From Phenylobacterium deserti (GTDB lineage Bacteria > Pseudomonadota > Alphaproteobacteria > Caulobacterales > Caulobacteraceae): a DNA stretch of 64,000 nt. The notes beneath the pieces were generated by a model. The model made no database searches, had not been told where the DNA came from, and worked only from the letters and a program-made list of their open reading frames with translations. Location of the stretch: positions 1 through 64,000 of the forward strand of contig CALQQB010000014.1 in NCBI GenBank assembly GCA_943332615.1, read 5' to 3'. How positions within the stretch are numbered: position 1 is the stretch's first letter; each line of letters begins with the position of its first letter. Made by a program: the position numbers and the translations under genes. This document shows, piece after piece, positions 26,138-34,446 of this stretch.

Positions 26138-27172
26138 ATGCCGACCGAGCTCAAGGCCAGCAAGTACAGGTGCCCCAGGTGCGGGTCGGGCGATTTCGCG
26201 GTCACCACCACGCGCTGGACCTGCGGCGGCTGTGGCCAGGCCTATGCCTGCGCCTCGGGCATCCCGCGCCTCTATCTTGACGAGGCGCTCGGCGCCCAGG
26301 ACCGCAAGCTGCGCGACACCCTCTACGATGGCCTGTTCGGCCGGCTCTACCAGGTGACCATGCCGGCGATCGTCATGCCGGTGCGGCCGCTGGCGATGTC
26401 CTGGCCCTACTGGACCGCTTTCGGAATGATCTGGGTGGCGTTGCTGGGGCTGATGGCCGCCGTGGTCGGGGCCGCGACCGGAGGCGGTGTGACGCTGGGC
26501 CTCGTCGCCCTGATCATCCTGGTCCTGGTCGGTATGTTCCTGGCCCGGCAGCCCTATCTGATGCACCTGCTGTGGGTCGCGGTTCCCGCCTGGCTGTCGC
26601 TCAACCGCAAGCTCTTCACGCCGGTCGAGACGTTTCCGCAGGTGCACGAGCGCGTCCTGGCCCCGCTGCGCGCCGCCGGCCGCCGGCTGCAGGTGCTGGA
26701 CGTGTCCACCGGCTCCTGCAACTCGCTGCACCGCCACGGCTGGATGAGCCTGGACGCCGACTACAGCGCCATCGACCTGTCCGCGACCATGCTGAAGCAG
26801 GGCAGCGACATGATGAGCGCGGCGGGGGTTCCCGTGGACCTGGTGCTGGGCGACGCCATGGCCCTGCCCTTCCAGGACAACCAGTTCGACGTGGTCACCA
26901 GCTACGGCGCCGTCAACGGCCTCAGCGACCCGCCCAAGGCCATCGCCGAGATGGCCCGGGTCGCCAAGCCCGGCGGCGTACTGCTGTTCCTGGACGAGCA
27001 GATGTATCCAGACGCGACGCCGGTCCAGCGCGCCTATTTCATGAAGGTGCTGTCGGCCCACAACGTCATCCACCACTGCCCGGTGGAGAGCTTCCCGCCC
27101 GACCTGACCGACGTGAACGTCGCCCAGGTCTACCAGTTCTACTACATCTGCACGGCGCGGAAGGCGGGGTAG
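26138..27172 (+). CDS. Membrane-anchored zinc-ribbon SAM methyltransferase
   Basis: The 344-residue product starts with a Trm112-like zinc ribbon (Cys12, Cys15, Cys29, Cys32). Two hydrophobic segments follow at about residues 88-135 (WTAFGMIWVALLGLMAAVVG, LGLVALIILVLVGMFLA). A class I methyltransferase domain runs from about residue 185 (LQVLDVSTGSCNSLH, DLVLGDAMALPFQDNQFDVV). The order ribbon, two helices, catalytic domain is unusual and would hold the enzyme at the inner membrane. It is the last gene of the three-gene operon, 3 bp after the previous stop, and converges on the gene at 27182. Confidence 0.75.
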   Translation: MPTELKASKYRCPRCGSGDFAVTTTRWTCGGCGQAYACASGIPRLYLDEALGAQDRKLRDTLYDGLFGRLYQVTMPAIVMPVRPLAMSWPYWTAFGMIWVALLGLMAAVVGAATGGGVTLGLVALIILVLVGMFLARQPYLMHLLWVAVPAWLSLNRKLFTPVETFPQVHERVLAPLRAAGRRLQVLDVSTGSCNSLHRHGWMSLDADYSAIDLSATMLKQGSDMMSAAGVPVDLVLGDAMALPFQDNQFDVVTSYGAVNGLSDPPKAIAEMARVAKPGGVLLFLDEQMYPDATPVQRAYFMKVLSAHNVIHHCPVESFPPDLTDVNVAQVYQFYYICTARKAG

Positions 27173-27181
27173 GTCGGCCGC

Positions 27182-28249
27182 CTACGGGGCCAGGTTCACG
27201 AACATCGCCCCGCCGCCCACGAAGCTGCGGCGGACCCGTGAGCCGTACGCCGCGATCGCCCGGTCAGCGACCTTTCGCGGGCCGTCGCCGTGCGGCCAGT
27301 TGTAGTCGTCGAAGATCACCCAGCCGCCCGGAACCACCAGCGGCCCCCACAGCGCGAAGTCCTCGGCCACCGCCGCCTCGTCGTGGTTGCCGTCCAGGTG
27401 CAACACCGCGATGGACCCAGCCAGCCGCGTCTCGCCGAACTCGGGCGAGGTCACCGTGCGCGACGCCAGATAGGCCGCGTGCGCATCGGCCGAGGTCATG
27501 CGCAGATAGTTGAACGGCGCGCTGGCGCAGCCCAGCATGGCCACCAGGAAACCCTGGTAGACCACGTCCCAGTCCCAGCCGCCCGACGCCTCCTGGATAT
27601 GGGTCGGCGCGTCGGTCTGCACGGAAAGCCCGAGGTTCCACGGATCGACGCACAGGGTGGCCCCGATCCCGCACCAGGCGCCCACCCGGTTCAGCACATA
27701 GCTGCTCTTGCCGTAGAGCGCGCCGATCTCGACGATGTCGCCCCTGGGCGCGGTCGGCACGACGCCGCACAGGGCCAGCACCTTTTCGCGCGAACACTCG
27801 CCGTGGATGGTCTCCACCTGGGCCAGCAGCCCCCCAACCAGCGCGGCCGGCAGCGGCGACGGCGCCTGCGCATATCCCGACGCGATCGCCAGGCCCGCCT
27901 CGCCGTCCGCCAGCGCGCCGGTCACCCGGTCCATCTGCCGCTTGAACGGCCCGGGCCCGAGCATCTTCAGGCCGGGCAAGCGACGCGGCAGCTCATGCTC
28001 CAGCAGGTGGAAGGTCGGCGCGTGCGGCGTGTAGAACTCGGTCACGCCTTCGCGCCCTGCCAGCGCCGCCAGCGCGTCGAAGAAGTCCGGCGCGCCGATG
28101 AACGGCAGCCGCGCCCAGGCGTCGAACGCCGCGGCATTGGGATCGGTCTCCAGCGACGAGGCCCCCACCACGCGTCGGCCCCACGTCCCGGCCTCGCGGG
28201 CGAACCTGGCGGCGGCTTCCAGGGCCGAGGGAAAGACCAGGATGGTCAT
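27182..28249 (-). CDS. Two-domain protein: pre-ATP-grasp-like N-terminus and class I methyltransferase
   Basis: The 355-residue product starts at ATG 28249, overlapping the upstream stop as ATGA. Residues 1-115 (MTILVFPSALEAAARFAREA, EFYTPHAPTFHLLEHELP, MLGPGPFKRQMDRVTGAL) look like the Rossmann half found ahead of ATP-grasp domains, but no ATP-grasp domain follows. Residues about 150-355 are a methyltransferase (GDIVEIGALYGKSSYVLNRV, IAVLHLDGNHDEAAVAEDF, GGWVIFDDYNW) like the Methyltransf_24 group. It is the last gene of the six-gene operon. Domain assignment of the N-terminus is tentative. Confidence 0.65.
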   Translation of the reverse strand: MTILVFPSALEAAARFAREAGTWGRRVVGASSLETDPNAAAFDAWARLPFIGAPDFFDALAALAGREGVTEFYTPHAPTFHLLEHELPRRLPGLKMLGPGPFKRQMDRVTGALADGEAGLAIASGYAQAPSPLPAALVGGLLAQVETIHGECSREKVLALCGVVPTAPRGDIVEIGALYGKSSYVLNRVGAWCGIGATLCVDPWNLGLSVQTDAPTHIQEASGGWDWDVVYQGFLVAMLGCASAPFNYLRMTSADAHAAYLASRTVTSPEFGETRLAGSIAVLHLDGNHDEAAVAEDFALWGPLVVPGGWVIFDDYNWPHGDGPRKVADRAIAAYGSRVRRSFVGGGAMFVNLAP

Positions 28250-29175
28250 GCGTCCTCCCAGATCGCGCAGCCGATCCCCGACGTGCCGAAGCCGTCGCCA
28301 TTGTGAAACATCAGCTTGCGGCCATCGACGGCGATCACGCTGGGATAGGACATGGTGGCGGCGTTCCAGCCTTGGCCCGTGGGCGCCAGCCCTTCCGGGT
28401 CTGGCCGCCGCGTCCACTCCAGGCCATCGGCCGAGGTCGCGTAGCCGATGCGATAGGAGCCCGCGCCGTCGCGGTATTCGCGGCTGTTGCGATAGCTGAA
28501 CCACATCTCGTAGCCGTCCGCCGTGTGCATCACCGAGGGCCGGGTGTTGGCCTCCAGCGCGTGCAGCTTCGGGATGCAGGGCCGGCCGGTCTGGCGCCAG
28601 CGCAGGCCGTCGTGGGAGTGGGCGATGTGGATCTGGTAGGTCGGCTCGAACTTGCCGTCGATCTCGACCCAGCCGGTGCCGGAGCCGTACCACATGGTCC
28701 AGAGGCCATCCTCGATCAGGATGTTGGGCGCCATGGTCATGTAGGGCTCGTCCCGGGTGCGGTCGACCACCGGCCCCTCGAACACCCGCTCGAAGGTCAG
28801 CCCGCCGTCCAGGCTGCGCGCCAGGCCCACCGACATCCGGTAGGGCACATGGCCGCCCCGGCTGACGCCGCCGTAGTAGAGCCGCAGCTCCTCTCCCACG
28901 ACCACGATCTGGCTGCCGATAACCCCGTCCTCGTCGTGGGTTCCCGGCTTGCCGAAGTCCATCACCGGCTTGTCGTGGACGTAGAGCAGGCGGGTGGGGT
29001 CGGCGCGGTCCAGCTCAATGAAGCCGGTGCGGCTGCGGTTCTCGTGGTTGCGCGTGCCGTAGTAGACGCGGATCCGGTCGCCCATGAGGATCGCCGCCGG
29101 CGCCTGGGCATGGGTTCGCGACCACTCGAGGCCGCCGTCCGGCTTGAACACCGCGCCAAGTTGCTTCCAGGCCAT
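28246..29175 (-). CDS. Five-bladed beta-propeller, GH43/GH32/GH130-like protein
   Basis: The 309-residue product has repeated blade motifs: AQAPAAILMGDRIRVYYGTR, VGLARSLDGGLTFERV, MAPNILIEDGLWTMWYGSG, IAHSHDGLRWRQTG and IGYATSADGLEWTRR. These are typical of glycosidase-like propellers of the GH43, GH32 or GH130 type. There is no signal peptide, so unlike most family members it would act in the cytoplasm, where a GH130-style phosphorylase or a non-catalytic binding role is more plausible. Key acidic residues cannot be fixed by eye. It lies within the six-gene operon, 6 bp after the GNAT gene. Confidence 0.7.
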   Translation of the reverse strand: MAWKQLGAVFKPDGGLEWSRTHAQAPAAILMGDRIRVYYGTRNHENRSRTGFIELDRADPTRLLYVHDKPVMDFGKPGTHDEDGVIGSQIVVVGEELRLYYGGVSRGGHVPYRMSVGLARSLDGGLTFERVFEGPVVDRTRDEPYMTMAPNILIEDGLWTMWYGSGTGWVEIDGKFEPTYQIHIAHSHDGLRWRQTGRPCIPKLHALEANTRPSVMHTADGYEMWFSYRNSREYRDGAGSYRIGYATSADGLEWTRRPDPEGLAPTGQGWNAATMSYPSVIAVDGRKLMFHNGDGFGTSGIGCAIWEDA

Positions 29176-29181
29176 GGACCC

Positions 29182-29742
29182 TCAGGCCTCCCAGTAGCCG
29201 TTGCCGGCGACCAGGGCGCGGTAGTCGGCGGCGGTCACCCCGACCATGATCCGGTCCCAGTAGCGGCCGCCGCGATAGTACCAGTCGCGCTGCCGGCCCT
29301 CTTCCTTCCAGGCGCACTTGCCGCAATAGACCCCCAGCGAGGCCTCGTTGTAGGCGACCATCGAGCCATCAAGCCGGTTCAGGCAAAGTTCGTCGAAGGC
29401 GTAGCGCATGGTGGCCATGATCACGTCCACCCCCACGCCCTTGCCCCGCATGGCCGGGTCGCCCAGCATCATCCCGTGGAAGGCGTTGTTGTCCTTCCAG
29501 TTGATGTCCACCAGATTGGCTGTGCCCACTAGGCCCACGTCGGGATAGTCGATGGCGAAGCGCTGGTTCAGCGGATCACCAGCCAGGCTCTCGAACCACA
29601 GCTTCGTCTGCCTGAGCGAACTCGGGAACCGCCACCCGCCCAGCAGCGCCCACAGCTCCGGATCGTTGCCCCAGCGGTGCAGGGTCGGAAGGTCCGCCTC
29701 CTCAACCGCCCGCAGCGTGACGATCTTACCCTTAATGCTCAT
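29182..29742 (-). CDS. GNAT N-acetyltransferase (RimJ/PseH-like)
   Basis: The 186-residue product starts MSIKGKIVTLRAVEEADLPT, the usual first strand of RimJ/RimL-type GNAT enzymes. The acetyl-CoA loop is in DPAMRGKGVGVDVIMATMRY (a Q/RxxGxG/A variant), followed by LNRLDGSMVAYNEASLGVY, a typical substrate and acetyl-CoA strand. PseH-like members acetylate amino-sugar nucleotides, which would fit the PLP enzyme and SDR upstream. Its start overlaps the end of the FemAB-like gene by 11 bp. The substrate is inference. Confidence 0.82.
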   Translation of the reverse strand: MSIKGKIVTLRAVEEADLPTLHRWGNDPELWALLGGWRFPSSLRQTKLWFESLAGDPLNQRFAIDYPDVGLVGTANLVDINWKDNNAFHGMMLGDPAMRGKGVGVDVIMATMRYAFDELCLNRLDGSMVAYNEASLGVYCGKCAWKEEGRQRDWYYRGGRYWDRIMVGVTAADYRALVAGNGYWEA

Positions 29743-30643
29743 CGGATCGCTCCACCTTGCGGACTCCCCGATAGGCCGGGAAGAAGCCGCCGTCTCCGGC
29801 ATCGGCGCTCAGCGCCTGGTAGGCTTCAGCATCCAGGATCGCACCGCAAAGCCAGGAGGCGGCAATATGGTTTGCGAAACCTTTCTTGAAGCGAACAAGG
29901 CCGTCGGACGGATCGTCGCCCGCCCCCGCCCCGCCGCCGAAATTGATCGCCTCGCAGTCGTCCAAAGCCTCGATCGCCAGCGCGTTCACCGCATAGGCCG
30001 CGCCGTTCCGGTAGCCCTCCGGCGACGACGCCGCCAGGTGGCTCACCGCATAGCCGGCGTGGGTGACGAACAGGTGGGTCGAGACCAGTTCGCCCTCCAC
30101 GAAGGCCCCGAAGGTCCTCACCCCGCCCATGGCCGCCAGGGTCTCGTGATGGGCGGCCGGGAAGGCGTGCAGCCCGCCCAGGCCGTGCCGCGCCGAGAGT
30201 TCGCCGTAGAGCGCCATCCAGGCCGGCAGGTGCTCCGCCAGCACGATCTCGCGGGCCTCCACCCGGCCGTTGGCGCGGCGGATCTCGTAGCGGTGATGCT
30301 TGTCGTAAGCCTGGGGGCCCAGGGTACGGTCATAGACGAAGTGTGACTTGAACCGCCGCACCACGCCGAACGCCGCCTCCAGCGCCTCCAGGCCTGGTCG
30401 CAGCCGATCATCGACCACCAGCACCACCGACACCAGCCCGGCCTCCGCCAGCCGCGCCAGCCCGCCGGTGAGGTCGGCGTCGGGCGCCAGGGCGGCCAGC
30501 GGATAGGCCCCGGTCGCATCCTGCCGCGCGCTGCCGGCGATCGGTCGCAGCAGCACCTGGCACCCCCACTCCGGAACCGCGAACGCGGTCCCGGCATGCG
30601 CCAGGCTGCGGGCGTAGGCCTCGGAGGCGTAGGGGTGCGTCAC
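29732..30643 (-). CDS. FemAB/GNAT-like (Acetyltransf_6 type) transferase
   Basis: The product has 303 residues from GTG 30643, overlapping the upstream stop as GTGA. The order DRTLGPQAYDKHHRYEIRRA, WMALYGELSARHGLGGLHAF, TFGAFVEGELVSTHLFVTHA and AYAVNALAIEALDDCEAINF matches FemAB-like double-GNAT proteins that act on cell-wall or polysaccharide precursors. GGGAGAGDDPSDGLVRFKKGF is the usual C-terminal block. It probably transfers an acyl or aminoacyl group to an aminosugar. The donor is unknown. Confidence 0.65.
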   Translation of the reverse strand: MTHPYASEAYARSLAHAGTAFAVPEWGCQVLLRPIAGSARQDATGAYPLAALAPDADLTGGLARLAEAGLVSVVLVVDDRLRPGLEALEAAFGVVRRFKSHFVYDRTLGPQAYDKHHRYEIRRANGRVEAREIVLAEHLPAWMALYGELSARHGLGGLHAFPAAHHETLAAMGGVRTFGAFVEGELVSTHLFVTHAGYAVSHLAASSPEGYRNGAAYAVNALAIEALDDCEAINFGGGAGAGDDPSDGLVRFKKGFANHIAASWLCGAILDAEAYQALSADAGDGGFFPAYRGVRKVERSDEH

Positions 30644-31698
30644 CGCAGGAGCTCCACGACGCGATCGGCGATCCGCACCATGTCCGTCGCGCCATAGCGA
30701 TGGTCGCACGGCAGGGTCAGCAGTTCACGGGTCCAGGCGGCCTCGCGCGGGAAGTCCGCTTCCGGCGCCGCGATCTGGGGCCAGTGCACGGCGGCGAAGA
30801 TCCGCTCGGCGTGGAGCGCGGCCAGCAGGCGCTCGCGCACAGCCGCCGGCAGCCGCAGCACATAGCCCAGCGGCAGCGTCTGAGGATCGCCGGGCAGCGC
30901 CGACCAGCGGCGCAGACGGGCGTCCAGGGCCCGCCAGTTGGCCATCCGCGGCCCGGCCAGGCTCGCCATCGAGGTCTCTGACAGGATCGCAAGGCTGCGC
31001 GGCGTGATCGCCTCCGGCCCGGCGCGCAGCCCGGCCTCCTTGGCGCGGTTGGCGGCGTACCAGCGGGCGTTGTCGGCGCCGCTCGGATCGGCATGCCGCA
31101 ACAGCGGCGCCGCCCAGAGCGCGTCGGCATCCGCCAGGGCGCTGGGCTGCGGCAGCAGCGCGGCTGCGTCTGGCGCCACCAGGACCCCCCCGTCCGCCAC
31201 GCCCAGCAGCTTGCGCGGACTGTAGAGGACGTACCCCGCGCCGGCCCCCACGCCCGGCCCGAGCGCCTGCGCCCGATCCTCGACAAACGTCAGGTCCCGC
31301 CGGCGCGCGACGAACGCCCGCGCCGCCTCCCCGACCGGCAAACCGAAGTGCGCCGCCAGCAGGACCAGATCGCCCGCCCGCGCCTCGACCTCCACGCCCG
31401 ACAGGTCCGGCGCGAACCCCTCCATCACCGGATAGAATCGCACCCGATCCGGCGACAGCCCGTCCATCACATCGACGCATACGAAGGCCGGCAGCCAGAT
31501 CTTCGCCGCCGGCCATACGGCCGCCAGGGCCGCGAACGCCGAACGCGCATTGGCGAAGGCCGCGTAGGGTCGGCCCTCCGTCCAGGCCTCCAGGACGCTT
31601 GGCCCACCGTCTGCTCCGCCATCCGGCGCATGTAGTTCAAAGAACCCGCCGACCGGCCGGGCCCGCGCGGCGTCGCTAGCGGCAGGCATACCCGCCAT
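30640..31698 (-). CDS. PLP-dependent DegT/DnrJ-like enzyme, divergent
   Basis: The 352-residue product resembles DegT-type sugar aminotransferases. It has AFANARSAFAALAAVWP, IWLPAFVCVDVMDGL, LTFVEDRAQALGPG (PLP pyridine-binding Asp) and YVLYSPRKLLGVADGGVLV, whose Lys is the likely Schiff-base residue. The motif SPRKLLG replaces the common S.H..K, and the protein is somewhat short for the family (usually 370-400). Activity other than transamination is therefore possible. ATG at 31698 overlaps the end of the SDR gene by 23 bp; ATG at 31689 is the alternative. Confidence 0.7.
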   Translation of the reverse strand: MAGMPAASDAARARPVGGFFELHAPDGGADGGPSVLEAWTEGRPYAAFANARSAFAALAAVWPAAKIWLPAFVCVDVMDGLSPDRVRFYPVMEGFAPDLSGVEVEARAGDLVLLAAHFGLPVGEAARAFVARRRDLTFVEDRAQALGPGVGAGAGYVLYSPRKLLGVADGGVLVAPDAAALLPQPSALADADALWAAPLLRHADPSGADNARWYAANRAKEAGLRAGPEAITPRSLAILSETSMASLAGPRMANWRALDARLRRWSALPGDPQTLPLGYVLRLPAAVRERLLAALHAERIFAAVHWPQIAAPEADFPREAAWTRELLTLPCDHRYGATDMVRIADRVVELLR

Positions 31699-32401
31699 CG
31701 AGCATGAAGCTGGCGCCGGTCGAATAGCTGCTGGCGTCCGAGCAGAGGAAGGCGATCATCTGGGCGATCTCGGCGGGCTCGGCATAGCGCCCCATGGGCA
31801 CCGAGGCCGCCGCGTCGGCGCGGCCCATCCCCTCGTCGATCCGCCGCATCATGTCCGACACCGCCGGGCCCGGGCACACGGCGTTGATCCGCACCCCCGA
31901 CCCCGCCGCCTCCCGCGCCGCCGAGCGCACCAGCCCCAGCACCGCGTGCTTGCTGGCGGAATAGGTGCTCATCATCGGCATCCCCATGGTCCCGGAGAGC
32001 GAGGCCAGCACCACGATGCTGCCCCGCCCCTTGGGCTTCAGCACCTTCAGCGCCGCCTTCAGCCCCAGCCAGACAGAGGTGGCATTCAGCGTCATCGTCG
32101 CCAGGAAGGCCGCGTCGTCACAGTCCTCGATCGGCCCCACCGGCCCCTCGGACCCGACCGCCAGCACCACGCACCGCAGGGCCGCCCCGGCCTTGGCGAC
32201 CATCGCCGCCACGTCGGCCGCGTCCGTCGCATCCCCGCCGATCCACGTCGCCCCCGGCAGCGACCCCGCCAGCGCCTCGACCGCCGCCACATCCCGATCC
32301 GCCAGCACCAGCGCGTAGCCCTGCCCGGCCAGCAAAGCCGCCGCCGCCCGCCCGATCACCCCGGCCGCCCCGGTGATCAGCACGCTCCCAACCTCAGCCA
32401 T
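31676..32401 (-). CDS. Short-chain dehydrogenase/reductase
   Basis: The 241-residue classical SDR has the NAD(P) loop VLITGAAGVIGRAAA, the central VVLASLSGTMG with its catalytic Ser, and YSASKHAVLGLVRSAA with catalytic Tyr and Lys, followed by INAVCPGP. LADRD after strand 2 suggests NAD rather than NADP. ATG at 32401 is used; GTG at 32407 is the alternative. It is the first gene of the six-gene operon and could make the keto intermediate used by the PLP enzyme. The 122-bp spacer to 32524 likely holds the operon promoter. Confidence 0.85.
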   Translation of the reverse strand: MAEVGSVLITGAAGVIGRAAAALLAGQGYALVLADRDVAAVEALAGSLPGATWIGGDATDAADVAAMVAKAGAALRCVVLAVGSEGPVGPIEDCDDAAFLATMTLNATSVWLGLKAALKVLKPKGRGSIVVLASLSGTMGMPMMSTYSASKHAVLGLVRSAAREAAGSGVRINAVCPGPAVSDMMRRIDEGMGRADAAASVPMGRYAEPAEIAQMIAFLCSDASSYSTGASFMLDGGYACR

Positions 32402-32523
32402 GGACACACGTCGTCATCAGAGGGACCTTCGGGGGACACCGGAGCGCTGATCTTCGGCTGCTCCGGGTAAGGCGCCAACGGATTTCCCCCGTGCCGATGG
32501 CCGGGCGACGGCCAGCACGCCCC

Positions 32524-32991
32524 TCAGTACGCCATGAAGCTATCCAGCCCCAGAACCTCGTGGATGGCCGCAATTGACTGTGTGGCTCGAACTTCGCTGA
32601 TGCGCTGCGCCAGGAGCGGATCATCAACGTCCTCGGCTCCGAAATCCTGCGGGAAGGCTCGCATTGAGGCGCAGGCCCGGTCCTGCGCCTCATCCCGCGT
32701 AAAAGGTTCGAGTTGCTCGATCTCGTGCTCAATCCGCGACTGTGGCGTCGACGTCAGCACCGCCGACACCAGCCACGGGATCAATGGCTGCCCACGGCCT
32801 ACGCGCCGAACGGATCGGACGATCCAACGGCGCCCGTCGGCATCGACAAGTTCCATCCCGGCCTGCAGGTTTTCTTTCAGCGTGCGCGGGCCGCACGAGG
32901 TGAGGGTATCGATATCGGGAAAGCCCCAGATTTCACGGTCCGGCGTAAATCCGAGAACCGGGAAATGGAAATCTGCTTCCGCCGTCTTCAT
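32524..32991 (-). CDS. Hypothetical protein
   Basis: The 155-residue product (MKTAEADFHFPVLGFTPD ... LGLDSFMAY) has mixed alpha/beta composition, a Trp-containing central block (GRRWIVRSVRRVG) and no signal peptide or membrane segment. I do not recognise the family. ATG at 32991 is preferred to the upstream in-frame start because a G-rich stretch (GGGGGGTGG) precedes it. It lies at the left edge of the accessory patch near the tRNA and has lower GC than the operon to its left. Confidence 0.6.
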   Translation of the reverse strand: MKTAEADFHFPVLGFTPDREIWGFPDIDTLTSCGPRTLKENLQAGMELVDADGRRWIVRSVRRVGRGQPLIPWLVSAVLTSTPQSRIEHEIEQLEPFTRDEAQDRACASMRAFPQDFGAEDVDDPLLAQRISEVRATQSIAAIHEVLGLDSFMAY

Positions 32992-33058
32992 GCACCACCC
33001 CCGCACGAACAAACAAGGAACTCAGGGATAGCTGAGCTTTGGCCCGTTGGCCAGAGCC

Positions 33059-33349
33059 CTATCGACCGGGCTTCGCCGGCGGAGACGCCGGGCCCTGGAA
33101 CGGCCGGGCAAGATTCTCCCACGTATCGGCCGCGTAGCCCGCGACCCCAGTGGGCACGGCCTTCATCCAGTCTGTCGTTCCGCACCAGACCTTACGGATG
33201 GGATCGTACTGCGGCTTCCCCATCCAACTGCCGGTCAGGCGCCGATGCTGTTCCTTGGGCAGGGCCTTCAGGAACGCGTAGTGGTTTCGCCAGTCCTGAA
33301 CATTGCGGCCGAGCCCGTCCATAGCCGCGAAGGCTCCGGAGCGTTGCAT
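33059..33349 (-). CDS. Small hypothetical protein
   Basis: The 96-residue product is rich in Trp (VQDWRNHYAFLKALP, TGSWMGKPQYDP, VWCGTTDWMKAVP) with a plausible amphipathic pattern. ATG is at 33349, with a possible internal start at 33322 preceded by CCGGAG. No family is recognised. It could be a real accessory gene, since its amino-acid usage is not that of a random GC-rich frame, but there is no operon partner. Confidence 0.4.
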   Translation of the reverse strand: MQRSGAFAAMDGLGRNVQDWRNHYAFLKALPKEQHRRLTGSWMGKPQYDPIRKVWCGTTDWMKAVPTGVAGYAADTWENLARPFQGPASPPAKPGR

Positions 33350-33454
33350 AGACCTCTGGAAACAGAAGCGCGGCCAGTTTTAACCAGGTCCGCGGTAGAT
33401 CGTCCGGGAGGACCGACGATCGCGTCCAGAGGGTTTAGGTCTGCCGGTTTGCGG

Positions 33455-33595
33455 CTAAGCAGAGATTCGCTGCCTGCCCAACGGATGGCGGTTGCGCTCG
33501 CTGTTGAGTTTGCCGACGGCGGCGTGAATGGCGTGGTCCAGGGCGTTGGGATCGGCGAAGGTGTGATGGGCGAGGTGGTCGGCCTTAAGCAGATC
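33455..33595 (-). pseudogene. Possible transposase C-terminal remnant
   Basis: Reading the minus strand from 33595 gives about 46 residues (DLLKADHLAHHTFADPNALD, then HAAVGKLNSERNRH) ending at a TAG at 33455-33457. The pattern of a late acidic/His-rich helix followed by LNxER resembles the C-terminus of DDE transposases of the IS630 kind. The upstream part is missing or out of frame. The family is uncertain, and the segment could be chance coding in GC-rich DNA. Confidence 0.25.
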
Positions 33596-33628
33596 CGTGG
33601 AAGGAACGCCAGATCAGCCAGGCGCTTG

Positions 33629-33910
33629 ATGGCGCGACTGGCCAAGGCCGGACAGGTCCGGGGCCAGCAGGACGAAAACGGCGCTTGTTCTTCGCCCCTG
33701 ATTTTTCACGGCCTGCGCCACGCCCGTGGCGTAGAGATCGCCCTGGCCGGCGGCAGCGGCGCCGAGATCATGGCCCAACTCGAGCACGCGACCGACCAGC
33801 AGGCGAAGGTCTACCGCCGCCAGGCCAACCGCCGAAAGCTCGCCGACGCCGGCCAGGACCGCGTCGACAATGTGGTCAAGCTGAAGGCGGCTGAGGTCAA
33901 GCCGGGTTAG
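33629..33910 (+). pseudogene. Tyrosine recombinase (integrase) C-terminal fragment
   Basis: The plus strand encodes LIFHGLRHARGVEIALAGG followed by IMAQLEHATDQQAKVYRRQ. This carries the HxLRH box, the second His of the H-x-x-T region (EHATDQQ) and the nucleophile Tyr of phage-type integrases. It ends at a normal stop at 33908-33910. The N-terminal arm-binding and core domains are absent: the frame to the left stays open but shows no recombinase motifs. It is best read as a dead fragment of an element that once occupied this tRNA-proximal site. Confidence 0.6.
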
Positions 33911-33915
33911 CCTGC

Positions 33916-34446
33916 TCAGAGCTTCCTAGGCTTCAGGACGTTCGGTTGACCTAGTTGCAAGGGAACCACGATGGGCGACTCGGCACTACCCGGGCCCTCT
34001 TCGGTCCGAACAAGCCGAATGCCCCCCATCCTCAGCGGCGGGAGGTCGTCGCGATAACCGCGAACCCGCAGAGATCCGGGCTCGGCTGCCTGAAAAGGTG
34101 ACATCACCATGTTGACGGCGGCAGCGAGCCAGGCACCCGCCCCTGGCGTTGGCATCTCGCTCATGTCCACTGGGGTGCTGACCAATAGGCGCCGCTCAGC
34201 AGCCCCGTCCGGCTCCCACATGACGCACAAATTCACTTCGCCGCGGGGCATAGTACTAGGTTGCCTGTAATATACAGCGATCCCTAGCTTGGGGATCACT
34301 GCGGGAAAACTCACTACTCCGATATTTCCTGGAAATACGCCGATCAGCGAGTACTTTCCATCATGTTCGTGCCGGATGTCCTCACAAAACAAGGAGTATC
34401 CGATCGGTGATTCGTAGTCCGGAGGATCCGGTGGGAATGTATTCAC
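33916..34446 (-). CDS. DUF6941-like small protein, partner of an HTH regulator
   Basis: The 176-residue product has the block GYSLFCEDIRHEHDGKYSLI followed by GVFPGNIGVVSFP. I associate this with a small uncharacterised family (DUF6941-like) found beside phage and mobile genes. The rest is beta-rich (LGIAVYYRQP, VNLCVMWEPDG). GTG at 34446 overlaps the stop of the HTH gene (GTGA), so it is co-translated with that gene. Its function is unknown, and the family call is from memory of the opening motif only. Confidence 0.55.
   Translation of the reverse strand: MNTFPPDPPDYESPIGYSLFCEDIRHEHDGKYSLIGVFPGNIGVVSFPAVIPKLGIAVYYRQPSTMPRGEVNLCVMWEPDGAAERRLLVSTPVDMSEMPTPGAGAWLAAAVNMVMSPFQAAEPGSLRVRGYRDDLPPLRMGGIRLVRTEEGPGSAESPIVVPLQLGQPNVLKPRKL

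Noticed and set aside
32402..33060. Attachment-site duplicate of the tRNA-Arg 3' end
   Set aside because: No repeat longer than chance was seen by eye at the left edge of the island.
33047..33628. Plus-strand frame as an intact integrase N-terminus
   Set aside because: The translation lacks core recombinase motifs and is antisense to other coding-like sequence; only the C-terminal part is convincing.
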